From NCBI RefSeq assembly GCF_016741815.1, contig NZ_JAERRJ010000005.1, positions 186,001 to 250,000 of the forward strand: a stretch of 64,000 nt of DNA, in the 5' to 3' direction. The notes beneath the pieces were generated by a model that was not told the origin of the DNA, searched no databases, and saw only the letters and a list, made by a program, of their open reading frames with translations. The position numbers and the translations under genes were made by a program. Positions 1 through 9,300 of this stretch are shown in pieces (the stretch's first letter is position 1; each line of letters opens with the position of its first letter). The DNA comes from Nocardia acididurans. Its GTDB lineage: Bacteria; Actinomycetota; Actinomycetes; Mycobacteriales; Mycobacteriaceae.

Positions 1-200
1 TCATCACGAATCTGAACACCATGTCGGAGGGGCTGGAGAAGAACCGGGACAACCTGGCCCGGCTGTACGAGATCATGCCGGTCACGCTGCGGCAGTTCAA
101 CAATGTGGTCGGCAACGGCCCCTACGGCGAGGTGTACGCGCCGTGGTTCTTCCCGGACAACTGGCTGTGCGCCACGCAGGTCATTCAGGGGTGCAACTGA
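1..200 (+). CDS. MCE-family protein, C-terminal fragment (MceC position)
   Basis: This is the 3' end of a gene that begins before the window; the readable frame ends at TGA 198-200. The last residues (for example the stretch VYAPWFFPDNWLC) resemble the tail of Mce proteins, the secreted or membrane-anchored substrate-binding subunits of ABC-type lipid importers. The next three genes match MceD, MceE and MceF by sequence and order, so this fragment should be MceC; that is inferred from position. Its stop codon shares one base with the start of the next gene, which fits translational coupling in one operon. Confidence 0.75.
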   Translation, partial: ITNLNTMSEGLEKNRDNLARLYEIMPVTLRQFNNVVGNGPYGEVYAPWFFPDNWLCATQVIQGCN

Positions 201-1297
201 TGAGGATTCGAGTATTCGCCAAACTCGCGGCGCTGTGCTGCGCGGCGGCGGTGGCGTCGGGGTGTTCGGCGCTGCCGGATTCGCTGAACGGTGAAGCGTA
301 CCTGGGTGATCGGATCCGCGTCAGCGCGGACTTCGAGAACGTGGCCGGACTGTACGCGGGCAATGAGGTTGCGGTACTGGGTGTTCCGGTCGGCACGGTG
401 GATTCGGTGACGCCCAAGGGCAGTTACGTGCAGGTGGTCATGTCCATCGACCGCGGGGTGCAGGTGCCCGCCGATGCCATGGCGGCCCTGGTGAATCCGC
501 AGCTGATCACCAACCGGCACGTGGAGCTGGCCCCGGCCTACACCGGCGGCGAGACGCTGCGCGACGGCGCGCATATTCCATTGCCGCGCACCAGGGTTCC
601 GGTCGAGCTGGATCGGATCCTGGAGAACTTCGATCAGCTCGGGGCGGCGCTGAAGGGTGACAGCGATACCGGGCCGATGGCCAGCCGGGTGCTGTTCCCA
701 CTGCTGAACGGGAACGGCGACCGGCTGCGCGAGACGCTGGACAATCTGTCCGCGGCCTTCGAGGTGACCTTCGCCAACAAGGATCAGATCGCCAACACCA
801 TCATCAAACTCAACGAGATCACCCAGATCATCGCGTCCAACGATCAGACGGTGCGCGACTTCAGCGGGCGGCTCACGGAATTGGTGAGCCTCATGGGCGA
901 GCAGGCTCCAGGTTTGCAGGCGGTGCTGGCGCAGCTGGAGGACTTCGTCACCAATACCGCGACCCTGGTCGGCGAGAACGAGGATCAGCTGGCCGGTGCG
1001 CTGACCCGGTTCGTCGGCATCACCGATCAGATGCGCGCCAATGCCCGCGCGCTCACCGAGATCGTGGATGTCGGGCCGCTCATGTTCCAGAACCTGGCCA
1101 ATGCCACCAGCACCGAGCATCAGGCGCTGCGACTGCACGGCCTGCTGGACAAGGTGGTGCTGGACAACGAGATCCTGTCGATGTTCTGCGAGCGCGTGAT
1201 GATGCGCGTGGACGGCTGCCGCACCGGCAGGATTCAGGATTTCGGTCCCGACTTCGGGCTCACCGCAGCACTTCTGGGGATGACGAGTCGGAAATGA
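200..1297 (+). CDS. mceD: MceD-type lipoprotein of a lipid-import operon
   Basis: Encodes 365 residues. ATG at 200 overlaps the previous stop by one base; an upstream in-frame GTG at 143 would lie inside the previous gene and lacks the clean signal peptide. Residues 1-22 form a lipoprotein signal ending in VASGC, so Cys22 is probably lipidated. The MCE domain follows at about residues 35-130 and includes LYAGNEVAVLGVPVGTVDSV and the NPQLITNRHVELAP strand seen in Mce D subunits. A long helical, needle-forming region follows. Mce proteins assemble with YrbE permeases and an MlaF-like ATPase to import lipids or sterols across the envelope. A lipobox is usual for the E subunit and less expected for D. 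Substrate cannot be told from this sequence. Confidence 0.82.
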   Translation: MRIRVFAKLAALCCAAAVASGCSALPDSLNGEAYLGDRIRVSADFENVAGLYAGNEVAVLGVPVGTVDSVTPKGSYVQVVMSIDRGVQVPADAMAALVNPQLITNRHVELAPAYTGGETLRDGAHIPLPRTRVPVELDRILENFDQLGAALKGDSDTGPMASRVLFPLLNGNGDRLRETLDNLSAAFEVTFANKDQIANTIIKLNEITQIIASNDQTVRDFSGRLTELVSLMGEQAPGLQAVLAQLEDFVTNTATLVGENEDQLAGALTRFVGITDQMRANARALTEIVDVGPLMFQNLANATSTEHQALRLHGLLDKVVLDNEILSMFCERVMMRVDGCRTGRIQDFGPDFGLTAALLGMTSRK

Positions 1298-2463
1298 ACT
1301 ACAGGACAAGTTGTTTCACGCGCGGCGCGGCGGCGCTGCTCACCACGGCCGCGCTGGCCGGGGCCTCGGGGTGCGCGGTGACGGTGCGGAACGTGCCCAT
1401 GCCCGAGCCGGGGATCGGCGGGCCTGGATACACCATTCACGCCGCCTTCGAGGATGCGCTCAACCTGCCGGATCGGGCGCACGTGAAGATCGGCGGCACC
1501 GACATCGGGGTGGTCACGAATATCGAGACCACCAACTTCGTCGCCGATATCGAGATGCTCATCCGGGCGGACATCAAGCTGCCCCGCGGCACCACCGCCG
1601 AACTGCGACAGGGCACTCCGCTGGGTGACATGTACGTGGCCATGACGCTGCCCACCACCGAGGCGGCCGGGGCCCAGCTGCGCGAGGGCGACACCATCGG
1701 CACGGAGCTGACCTCGGCGGGCGCGTCGGTGGAGCAGCTGATGATGTCGATCTCGTTGCTGCTCAACGGTGGCGGGCTCAATCAGGCGGCGCGCATCACC
1801 TCGCAGATGGACTCCATGTTCAGCGGGCGCGCGCCGCAGCTGCAGCATCTGATCACCGAGATGACGAGTGTCATCGCGGCCTTGAACCAGCGCACCGGGG
1901 ATATCGACAGCGTGCTGGGCGGACTGGATGTGCTGGCCGGTGAATTGGCCAGGCGCAAGGCCGAACTCGGGCAGGCCGCCGACACGTTCCCCCAGCTGAT
2001 CGGACTGTTCGCCGAGAACAATCAGCAGATCGTGGATCTGCTGGCCAAGGTGTCGACGACGATGACCGCGCTGGGCGACTTCAGTGATACGACCGGCACC
2101 GAATTCGTGAGCCTGTTCAACAGTATCCAGCAGCTCATGTCGGGATTCGCGCAGAGTGATCAGCTGACCGCCGCACTCGACGGGCTGCACGGGCTCACCC
2201 CGTCGCTGCTCGCGAGCATGCGCGGCCCGACACTGGCTGTGGCGGCGACGGTTTCGTATCTGAGCATCGGCGCGCTCACCGATCCCAGCGGCAGCCGCTG
2301 GCCGGAGCTCAACGATGTGCCGCAGTTCATCGGCAGTCTCGCGCAGGTGCTGCAGAAGATTTTCGGGCGTGTCACCAGCCCGCCCCGGATACCCGGTGTG
2401 ACAACCGAACCCGTACCCGCCGAGCCCGCCGAACCCGCGCCTGCCGAGGAGGGCGGACGATGA
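1294..2463 (+). CDS. mceE: MceE-type lipoprotein
   Basis: Encodes 389 residues; its ATG overlaps the mceD stop by four bases (ATGA), indicating coupled translation. The N-terminus is a lipoprotein signal with lipobox LAGASGC, so mature protein starts at about Cys27, as in LprK-type MceE proteins. The MCE domain (about residues 45-130) contains AHVKIGGTDIGVV and GTPLGDMYVAMTLP. The rest is a long helical region with a Pro/Glu/Ala-rich end. The expected role is a lipid-anchored subunit of the Mce transport needle at the outer face of the plasma membrane. It is part of a single operon with its neighbours. Confidence 0.83.
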   Translation: MNYRTSCFTRGAAALLTTAALAGASGCAVTVRNVPMPEPGIGGPGYTIHAAFEDALNLPDRAHVKIGGTDIGVVTNIETTNFVADIEMLIRADIKLPRGTTAELRQGTPLGDMYVAMTLPTTEAAGAQLREGDTIGTELTSAGASVEQLMMSISLLLNGGGLNQAARITSQMDSMFSGRAPQLQHLITEMTSVIAALNQRTGDIDSVLGGLDVLAGELARRKAELGQAADTFPQLIGLFAENNQQIVDLLAKVSTTMTALGDFSDTTGTEFVSLFNSIQQLMSGFAQSDQLTAALDGLHGLTPSLLASMRGPTLAVAATVSYLSIGALTDPSGSRWPELNDVPQFIGSLAQVLQKIFGRVTSPPRIPGVTTEPVPAEPAEPAPAEEGGR

Positions 2464-3638
2464 ACTCACCGCTGTGGCAATGGATCCTGCGGCGGCGCAT
2501 CGGCATCGCCAATCTGGGACTGGTGGCCGTGCTGCTGCTGGGCAGCGGCTACATCGGCGGATATGTGCTGCGGTTCAACCCGATTCCGCACACCTACGAC
2601 GTGACCGTGGAACTGGCGGGCTCGGCCGGACTGGCGGCGGGCAACGATGTCACCTTCCGGGGCAGCCGGGTCGGCAAGGTGACCCAGGTGCGGGTGTCCG
2701 GGGACGGCATCGCCGCCGTCGCCGAAATCGACGACACCGCAAGGATTCCGGTGGGCGGCACGGTGGCCGTCGGGCGGCTGTCCGCGGCCGGCGAGCAGTA
2801 TCTGGATTTCCGGCCCGACTCCGATTCCGGGCCGTACCTCCAGGACGGGTCGGTGGTGGAGCGGGCGCGCACCAGGACGCCGGTGACCATCCAGTCGGTG
2901 TTCACCAACCTCAGCGATTTCATCGGCGGCATGAACCCGGACCGGCTCAATGTGATCATCGACGAGCTGGACAAGGCGCTGGCCGGTGGACCGGATCGGT
3001 TGCGCAATATGGTGTCCGGCATCAGCCGGGCCATGGCGGGGCTGAACGATCTGCTGCCGCAGACCCGGCAGCTCATCGAGAACCTGGAGATCATCGCCGA
3101 CACCACCTCGCACGCGCAGCCCGATCTGGGCACCCTCACCCGGGCCGGCGGCGTGCTGTTCGATCAGTTCGCGGCCGCCGACCGGGAGTTGCGGGAGCTG
3201 CTGCTGCGCGGGCCGGGGCAGCTCGCGACGCTCGGCGGCTTCGTGACCGAAACCCAGGATCCCATCACCAATCTGGTGACGAACTTCGTGGCGGTCACCA
3301 AGGCGGCGAAGCTGCGGGCGCCGGCCATCGCGGCGCTGTTCCCGGCGCTGCGGGTGGGGTCGGAGGCGCTCGGCGTGCCCGCGCACGACGGGGCCTATCA
3401 CACGCTGGTCGATCCGTGGCCGCGGCCGACCTGCGAATACGAGACCATCCCGGTCGTTCCGACGCAGATCCAGACCGATACCCGGGTGCGGCTCTACAAC
3501 TACTGCGTCACCGGCAATCCCGCACTGCAGGTGCGTGGATCCGCGAATGCGCCACGGCCCGATGTGCCGGACAACGGGGTCACGGCGCCGCCGGGGGTCA
3601 CCGGCGATGAACTCTCCCAACCCGTCCCCAACCGATAG
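2460..3638 (+). CDS. mceF: MceF-type membrane-anchored Mce protein
   Basis: Encodes 392 residues, starting at an ATG that overlaps the mceE stop by four bases. An uncleaved N-terminal transmembrane segment lies at about residues 15-37 (IGIANLGLVAVLLLGSGYIG). The MCE domain follows (about 42-125) with the motif NDVTFRGSRVGKV and the strand AAGEQYLDFRP typical of F subunits. A long helical domain and a proline-rich tail complete it. As the last of the six Mce paralogues it is expected to join the hexameric lipid-transfer needle. Twelve bases separate its stop from the next ATG. Confidence 0.84.
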   Translation: MNSPLWQWILRRRIGIANLGLVAVLLLGSGYIGGYVLRFNPIPHTYDVTVELAGSAGLAAGNDVTFRGSRVGKVTQVRVSGDGIAAVAEIDDTARIPVGGTVAVGRLSAAGEQYLDFRPDSDSGPYLQDGSVVERARTRTPVTIQSVFTNLSDFIGGMNPDRLNVIIDELDKALAGGPDRLRNMVSGISRAMAGLNDLLPQTRQLIENLEIIADTTSHAQPDLGTLTRAGGVLFDQFAAADRELRELLLRGPGQLATLGGFVTETQDPITNLVTNFVAVTKAAKLRAPAIAALFPALRVGSEALGVPAHDGAYHTLVDPWPRPTCEYETIPVVPTQIQTDTRVRLYNYCVTGNPALQVRGSANAPRPDVPDNGVTAPPGVTGDELSQPVPNR

Positions 3639-3649
3639 GAGTCGCAACC

Positions 3650-4297
3650 ATGAGTGGGGTCGAGCTAGACAAGGACACGGATGACGCGGAGGTCACCGGC
3701 AGCGTGGATTCCGGCCGAGAGCCTGCCGGAACAACGGAGGAGGCATCCGACGATCCGGAGCGCGGGAGGCGTTTCACGGTGCCGGCGCTCGGTGGGCGGG
3801 CGAAGGTGGCGGTGCGGGCGGCGGCCGCCGCGATCGTCGGTGCGGCCGTTGCCTCGAGTGTGTACTTCTTCGTGCAGAACCAGCACAGCACGGAGCTGAT
3901 CGATGCCAGGGAGGAGGCTCGCACGGCCGCGTGCACCTACGCGCCGCTGCTGGCCACCTATGACGCGAAGAATCTGGACGCCTACTTCACGGCGGTGCTG
4001 GAGGGGGCCACGGGTGACTGGCGCACCCAGTTCGACTCCACCAGTAGGGATCTGCGCGAGGTGCTCACGCAGGGGCAGGTGGTGTCGCAGGCCACCGATG
4101 TCCAGTGCGGTATCCGCACCGCGGATGCCACGTCGGCGGAAGCCATTGTGGTCATCGGGCAAACCATCACCAGTCTGGGTACCCAGAACAAGCCCTCCCC
4201 CGGCCAGCTGTCCATGGTGATGCGGCTGGAGAAGCAGGGGGATCGCTGGCTGGTGAATCGGGTCAACTCGCCGATGGCGCAGCAGGCCACCCAGTGA
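3650..4297 (+). CDS. Mce-associated membrane protein
   Basis: Encodes 215 residues, ATG at 3650 behind a purine-rich GATAGGAG. The first 50 residues are acidic and probably cytoplasmic. One transmembrane helix follows (about 53-75, AAAAIVGAAVASSVYFFV), then an extracytoplasmic domain of about 140 residues with two cysteines that could form a disulfide. Size, topology and position just after mceF match Mce-associated (Mas) proteins, which stabilise or regulate the Mce complex. No enzymatic motif is seen. It appears to end the mce operon; 68 bases separate it from the regulator start. Confidence 0.78.
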   Translation: MSGVELDKDTDDAEVTGSVDSGREPAGTTEEASDDPERGRRFTVPALGGRAKVAVRAAAAAIVGAAVASSVYFFVQNQHSTELIDAREEARTAACTYAPLLATYDAKNLDAYFTAVLEGATGDWRTQFDSTSRDLREVLTQGQVVSQATDVQCGIRTADATSAEAIVVIGQTITSLGTQNKPSPGQLSMVMRLEKQGDRWLVNRVNSPMAQQATQ

Positions 4298-4365
4298 CGC
4301 GCCGGAGGTCACCGGCCCGCCAACCCGGCACGGCCGCAAACGACCTGGTGACTACCATTGCCGAT

Positions 4366-5628
4366 ATGAATGTCGAGGAGCGTCGCCCCGCTGGCACCAC
4401 CCGTGACGACGCCCCGCAGCCCGCCGAACAGCGCGTGATCCGCCGCCGCCCGAAGAATCGGCGGGCGCAGATCGCCGCCACCTCGGCCGCGGCCTTCGGA
4501 TCGCTCGGCTATCACGGCGTGAGCATGGAGGATATCGCCGCGCGGCTCGGCATCTCCTCGGCCGCGCTGTATCGGCACTACCCGAGCAAATACGCGCTGT
4601 TCCGGGAGGAACTGCTGCGGCTGGGCACGCTCACCGTCGAATCGTGCACGCCGCCGCCGGAATCGGAGGGGCTGCCCCCGGAGCAGCGGCTGCACCGCGT
4701 GCTGGACAAGGTGATCGCGGAGACCATCGCCAATCGGGCCACGGTCACGCTGGTGCGGTGGGAGCAGCGCTACCTCGACGACACCGATCGGCAGACCCTG
4801 GAGGATCAGTTCGCGCGGGCGCTGCACAGTCTGCGCGAGTTGATCAAGGATGTGCGGCCGGAACTGGACGGGCACGATCGCGCGGTGCGGGCGGTGGCGA
4901 TCCTGAGCATCGTCAGCAGCATCGGCGACCACCACGCCGCGCTGCCGGTGAAATCGCTGACCGCGCTGCTGCATTCGGCCCTGCGGTCGTTGATCGCGGC
5001 CGAGCTGCCGCCGCCGGGCACCGATGCCGCCGCGCCGAGGGCGGTGGAGATTCCGCAGTCGTTCAAGCACGAGCTGCTGCTCAAGAAGGCCGTGGAGCTG
5101 TTCCACCAGCGCGGCTATCCCAATGTGAGCGTGGAGGACATCGCCGCGGCGGCCGATCTGTCGGCGGCGTCGGCGGTGTACCGGTACTACCGCAGCAAGA
5201 GCGATCTGCTGGCGGCGGCCTTCCGGCGGGCGGCCGATCGGGTGTCGGGGGCGATCGGCCCGGCGGTGTCGTCCTCGTCGAGTCCGGCCGAGGCGCTGAC
5301 CAAGCTGGTCGATCTCTATGTGGCGGGTTCGTTCGCCGAGCGCGAGCTGACCTACGTGTATTACGCCGAGTTCGGGCATGTTTCGCCGGAGGAGCGGACC
5401 ATGCTGCGCAATGTGCAGCGGCTCATCGTGGCCGAGTGGGTGCGGCTGCTGGTGTCGGTGCGGCCGGAACTGTCCGAGGGCGAGGCGCGGATTCTGGTGC
5501 AGGCCGCCTTCGGTCTGGTGGTGGATCTGGGCCGCGCGTTCCACGACGATCTGCGCATGTGCCCGCAGGACAGGGTGATTCGCCTCATGGAGGTCACCCT
5601 GTTCGGCGTGCCCGCACAGACCGTCTGA
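4366..5628 (+). CDS. Tandem TetR regulator, Mce3R-like
   Basis: Encodes 420 residues from ATG 4366; in-frame codons run further upstream but would overlap the previous gene. Two complete TetR modules lie in one chain. The first HTH is at about residues 43-70 (SMEDIAARLGISSAALYRHY) and the second at about 257-285 (SVEDIAAAADLSAASAVYRY), each with its own helical ligand-binding part. This double architecture and length match Mce3R of Mycobacterium tuberculosis (about 406 residues), which represses the mce3 operon. Here the gene lies directly downstream of, and in line with, an mce operon, so it probably controls that operon or linked lipid genes; the target is inferred. A perfect hairpin follows the stop. 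Confidence 0.85.
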   Translation: MNVEERRPAGTTRDDAPQPAEQRVIRRRPKNRRAQIAATSAAAFGSLGYHGVSMEDIAARLGISSAALYRHYPSKYALFREELLRLGTLTVESCTPPPESEGLPPEQRLHRVLDKVIAETIANRATVTLVRWEQRYLDDTDRQTLEDQFARALHSLRELIKDVRPELDGHDRAVRAVAILSIVSSIGDHHAALPVKSLTALLHSALRSLIAAELPPPGTDAAAPRAVEIPQSFKHELLLKKAVELFHQRGYPNVSVEDIAAAADLSAASAVYRYYRSKSDLLAAAFRRAADRVSGAIGPAVSSSSSPAEALTKLVDLYVAGSFAERELTYVYYAEFGHVSPEERTMLRNVQRLIVAEWVRLLVSVRPELSEGEARILVQAAFGLVVDLGRAFHDDLRMCPQDRVIRLMEVTLFGVPAQTV

Positions 5629-5639
5629 CGGGGGTTGCA

Positions 5640-5667
5640 GCCGGGCGCGGGACCTTGCGCGCCCGGC
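5640..5667. terminator. 10-bp hairpin terminator
   Basis: A perfect inverted repeat pairs GCCGGGCGCG at 5640-5649 with 5658-5667 around an 8-base loop. It starts 11 bases after the stop of the tandem TetR gene and lies between convergent genes, so it could serve both. There is no T-tract, which is common in actinobacterial terminators. Confidence 0.7.
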
Positions 5668-5704
5668 CTCACCGCGCCGGATCGGCCGGACAGCCGGGCA
5701 CGGA

Positions 5705-5917
5705 CTATCCGCCGGCGGCGGTGATCAGCGACACGGGCGTGAAGGGGGCGTAGTCGCGCACGTGTCCGTTGTCCCACTCCCACAGCGAGATCGGATCGAC
5801 GGCGACTCCGCTCTGCAGGATGAGGCGCCAGCCGGCGTCCTCGCGCTGCCAGATGTCACCGTCACGGTCCCAGTAGAGACCGATGGTGTGCGGCTCGACC
5901 GTGTCACTTCGGCTCAT
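5705..5917 (-). CDS. Hypothetical 70-residue protein
   Basis: I do not recognise this protein. It encodes 70 residues from ATG 5917, chosen because GGAGAGGA lies 6 bases upstream; the frame stays open further upstream (to 6148) but without a comparable ribosome site. The sequence is rich in Trp, Asp and Glu (GLYWDRDGDIWQREDAGWRL, then SLWEWDNGHVRDYAPF), with no signal peptide or membrane segment. The evenly spaced aromatics suggest a small beta-rich fold. It is convergent with the tandem TetR gene and divergent from the AfsR-like regulator, sharing with the latter an AT-richer upstream region. Confidence 0.55.
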   Translation of the reverse strand: MSRSDTVEPHTIGLYWDRDGDIWQREDAGWRLILQSGVAVDPISLWEWDNGHVRDYAPFTPVSLITAAGG

Positions 5918-6300
5918 GGTGTTCCTCTCCACGTGATAGCAATCCGCAAGCAACTGCACGAAGAGGGTCGACCACACTCCGTAGCGGTCGATCGACCCCA
6001 TGGCAGATCCTTCTTGTTCGGCGGACGCCACACCCGTCACCATTGCCAATCCCTTCACTGTGTCGGTAGCGAAAAGTATTCGCCGACCGACTTCCGGGAT
6101 ACTTTCGTGCGGATTATGACGTCTCTTCTGAGCAAATATATTTGCCAATCATTCGCCAACGCATGAAGCGGAGTGGGCGAGTCGAATTCGGCCACGACTT
6201 CCCCCCGTTGCGGCGGGTATGCGGTGGAATAATTCGGTTTTTCGGCAACCGATTCTTCGCCGCTCGCACGCTCGTATCGGCACGGAGGTTGTAGCGGATC
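5918..6300. promoter_or_regulatory. Divergent intergenic region, probable promoters
   Basis: This 383-base stretch between the small minus-strand gene and the AfsR-like regulator is clearly richer in A+T than its surroundings, notably around 6105-6160 (AAATATATTTGCC). It contains the imperfectly repeated element ATTCGCC and an inverted pair AGTCG/CGACT at about 6179-6198. A GGAGG lies at 6284-6288, 12 bases before the regulator ATG. I cannot assign exact -10 or -35 boxes. Confidence 0.4.
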
Positions 6301-9300
6301 ATGGCGGAACCGCGAGTACACGTTCTCGGTCCGATTCAGTTGATTGTTGAAGACCGACCGGTCGGATTAGGAGCGACCATGTTGCGCGCGGTATTGGCGC
6401 GATTGGTCGCCGCCGGCGGTTATGCCACCACCGCCGATCGGCTCATCGACGATCTGTGGGAGGGCAATCCGCCGCCCACCGCCGCCTCGGTGCTCCAGGT
6501 GCACATCCACAATCTGCGCCGGATCATCGAACCGGATCGCCCGCGCCGGGCCCGCTCGCGCTACCTCATCTCCGAATCCTCCGGCTACGCACTCAAACTC
6601 GCGCCCGAGGCCGTGGACGCCTGGCAGTTCGAATCGCTCCTGCGCGACTACGAGGAGCGGCTGCGCGCCGGACTGCCCGATCCGGCGGCCCGCCGCCAGC
6701 TCCTCGACACCGCGCTGGCCCACTGGAACGGCGCGGCCTACGAGGGGCTCACCGGATTCGGCTGGGCGGCACAGGAAGCAGATCGGCTCACCGATCTGCG
6801 GCTCACCGCCACGGAGAAACGCGCCGAGGTGGAACTCGAACTCAACCGGCCCACCGAGGTCGGCATCGAACTGCGCGCCCTGTTCGACGACCATCCCGAA
6901 CGCGAGGAAATCGCCCGGCTGCTCGCCACCGCGCAATACCGGATCGGCCAGCAGGCCCAGGCGCTCACCACGCTGCGGCGCTCCCGCGAATATCTGGACC
7001 AGGAATACGGAATCGACCCCAGTCCGGCGCTGCGCGAGCTAGAGACGGCCATCCTCAGCCACTCCGAAACGCTGGCCGGCGCGGGGGTTCCCAGCACTCC
7101 CGCGCCCGCGGTGCGAATTCGAAGAATCCGGGAAAACAGCGGATACACCGACGAGCACACCGTGCTGCGGGAAACTGCCGCCGACGCGGAAGCCGGGCAT
7201 CTGCAAATCGTCTGGATCGCCGGGGAGGCGGGCGCGGGAAAGACCACCCTGGCCGAATCCGCGCTCACCGAACTCGGTGCGCGGTCGTGGACCTTCCTGC
7301 GCGGAGGATGCCCCGAGGTGGACGGCGCGCCACCCGCGTGGGCCTGGGCGGAGGTGCTCACCGCGCTCGATCCGGCGGCCTCGGAGAAGCTCGCCGGCGG
7401 CGACGCCTTCACCATCGCGAGAACCGTGGTGACACTGTGCAAGCAGCGCACCGCCAACGGACCGGTCGCGATTCTGCTGGAGGACGCGCATCGCGCCGAC
7501 ACCGCCACCCTCCAGGTACTGCGGCAGGTGGTGAACTGGCTGCGCGACGAACCGGTGCTGCTGGCCATCACCCTGCGGGGATCGGAGGCCGGGCAGAACC
7601 TGCACGCCACCGCCGCCGCGCTCGCCCACCGCACCGGGGAGTGGCTCGAGCTCACCGGACTCGATCTCGCGGCCACCCGGGAACTGGTCCGCTCGGCCGG
7701 ACTGGAGGAGATCACCGACGAGGCCCTGGAACTGCTGCACACCCGGACCGGCGGCAACCCGCTGTTCGTGCGGGAGATGGCCAAACTGCTTGCGGCGCAG
7801 CGCACCACGGGCGACCGCGAGGATGTGCCGGATTCGATCCGGGAACTCATCACCACGCGGCTGCGGCGGCTGAGCCCCGAGGTGGCCACGGCGCTCGGCC
7901 ATCTGGCCATCTGGGGCGACGGCGCGGATCTGCGGCTGCTCAGCCGCACCAGCGCGATTCCCGAGGACCATCTCATCGACCTGATCGCCGAGGCCGAGGT
8001 GGCGGCGCTGGTACGCACCGACCGCACCGGGCGCATCACCTTCGATCACGCGCTCATCCACGACACCGTGTATCTGGGCATCCCGCGCCTGCGCCGGGTC
8101 CGGATGCACTGGGCCGCACTGGAATTGCTGGAGCGGCATGCCGACGACTTCCCCGGCCTGGCCCGGGATCCGGATATGCTCGCGCATCACGCGCTGCTCG
8201 GAGCGCGACCCGAAACCGCCGCGCGCGCCATCGCATACGGGCTGGAGGCGACGCGGCGCAGCGCCGACCGCGGGATGACCGCCGATACCGCGCGGCTGTG
8301 GCAGTCGGTCATCGAGATGCACGAGATGGCCGGGCACGCGACCCCGCACGCCGACCACCCCGACCGGATCGCACTCCTGGAGGCCCGGTGCGCGCTGGTG
8401 GACGCGCTGGCCTACCAGGGCCGCTGGGTGCCCGCGCGAGATGCCCGCGACCGCGCGGTGGAACTCGCCCGCGCGATCGGCGAACCCGGCCTGCTGGTGC
8501 GGGCGCTGACCTGCTGGCGCGCGCCCATTCTGTATCCGGCGCTGGAGTGGCGGGATCCGGAACACCGCCTGGTGCACGCCGTGGTGGAGTGCCTGGCCGG
8601 GGAAGTCAGCGACGCCGATCGGGTGCGGCTGCTCGCGGTGGCGGCCTACGAAAGTGCCGGGGACTACCGGTTTCCCGGGCGCACCCGGCGCTTCGCCGAC
8701 GAGGCGCTGGCCGTCGCGCGCACCTGCGAGGATCCCGAGCTGCTGTGCACGGCCATCGCCGCGGGCATCGTCAACCGGTTCACCGCGGCCGAGGATGCCG
8801 CGCTGGCGCACGAGCTGTTCACCGTCGCGGATGCCCATGGGCTGAGCCATTTCCGGACGGTGGGGCACTACATGCTGATGCGCTGCGCGCTCGCCGCGGT
8901 CGATCTGCGCGAGGCGTTCCGGCAGGCCGAGCTGGCGCTGCTCACCACCGCCGACGCCCAGCTGGCACAGCTGATGGCCCTGATGGACTGCTTCCCGCCG
9001 GTGGTGGCCGCGCTGCGCGGCGATCTGCCCGAAACCGAAAGGCTCTACGCGGAACTCGACACCAAGCTGGCGCGCCTCGGCTTCGACGAGGCCGGGCTGA
9101 TCCGGGCGATACCGAGTCTCGCGCTGGCGTGGGCGCGCGATACGCCGGCCGAGCCGGTGGAACGGATGCACCGGATGTACACGCTGGCACCGGGATTCGG
9201 CAGTGCGGCCTATGCGCTGGCGCTGGTGCACGCCGGGGAGCTGGACCGGGCGCGCGAGATCTACCGGGCGACCGCGGAGCTGCGACCGGAGATCGCGCCC

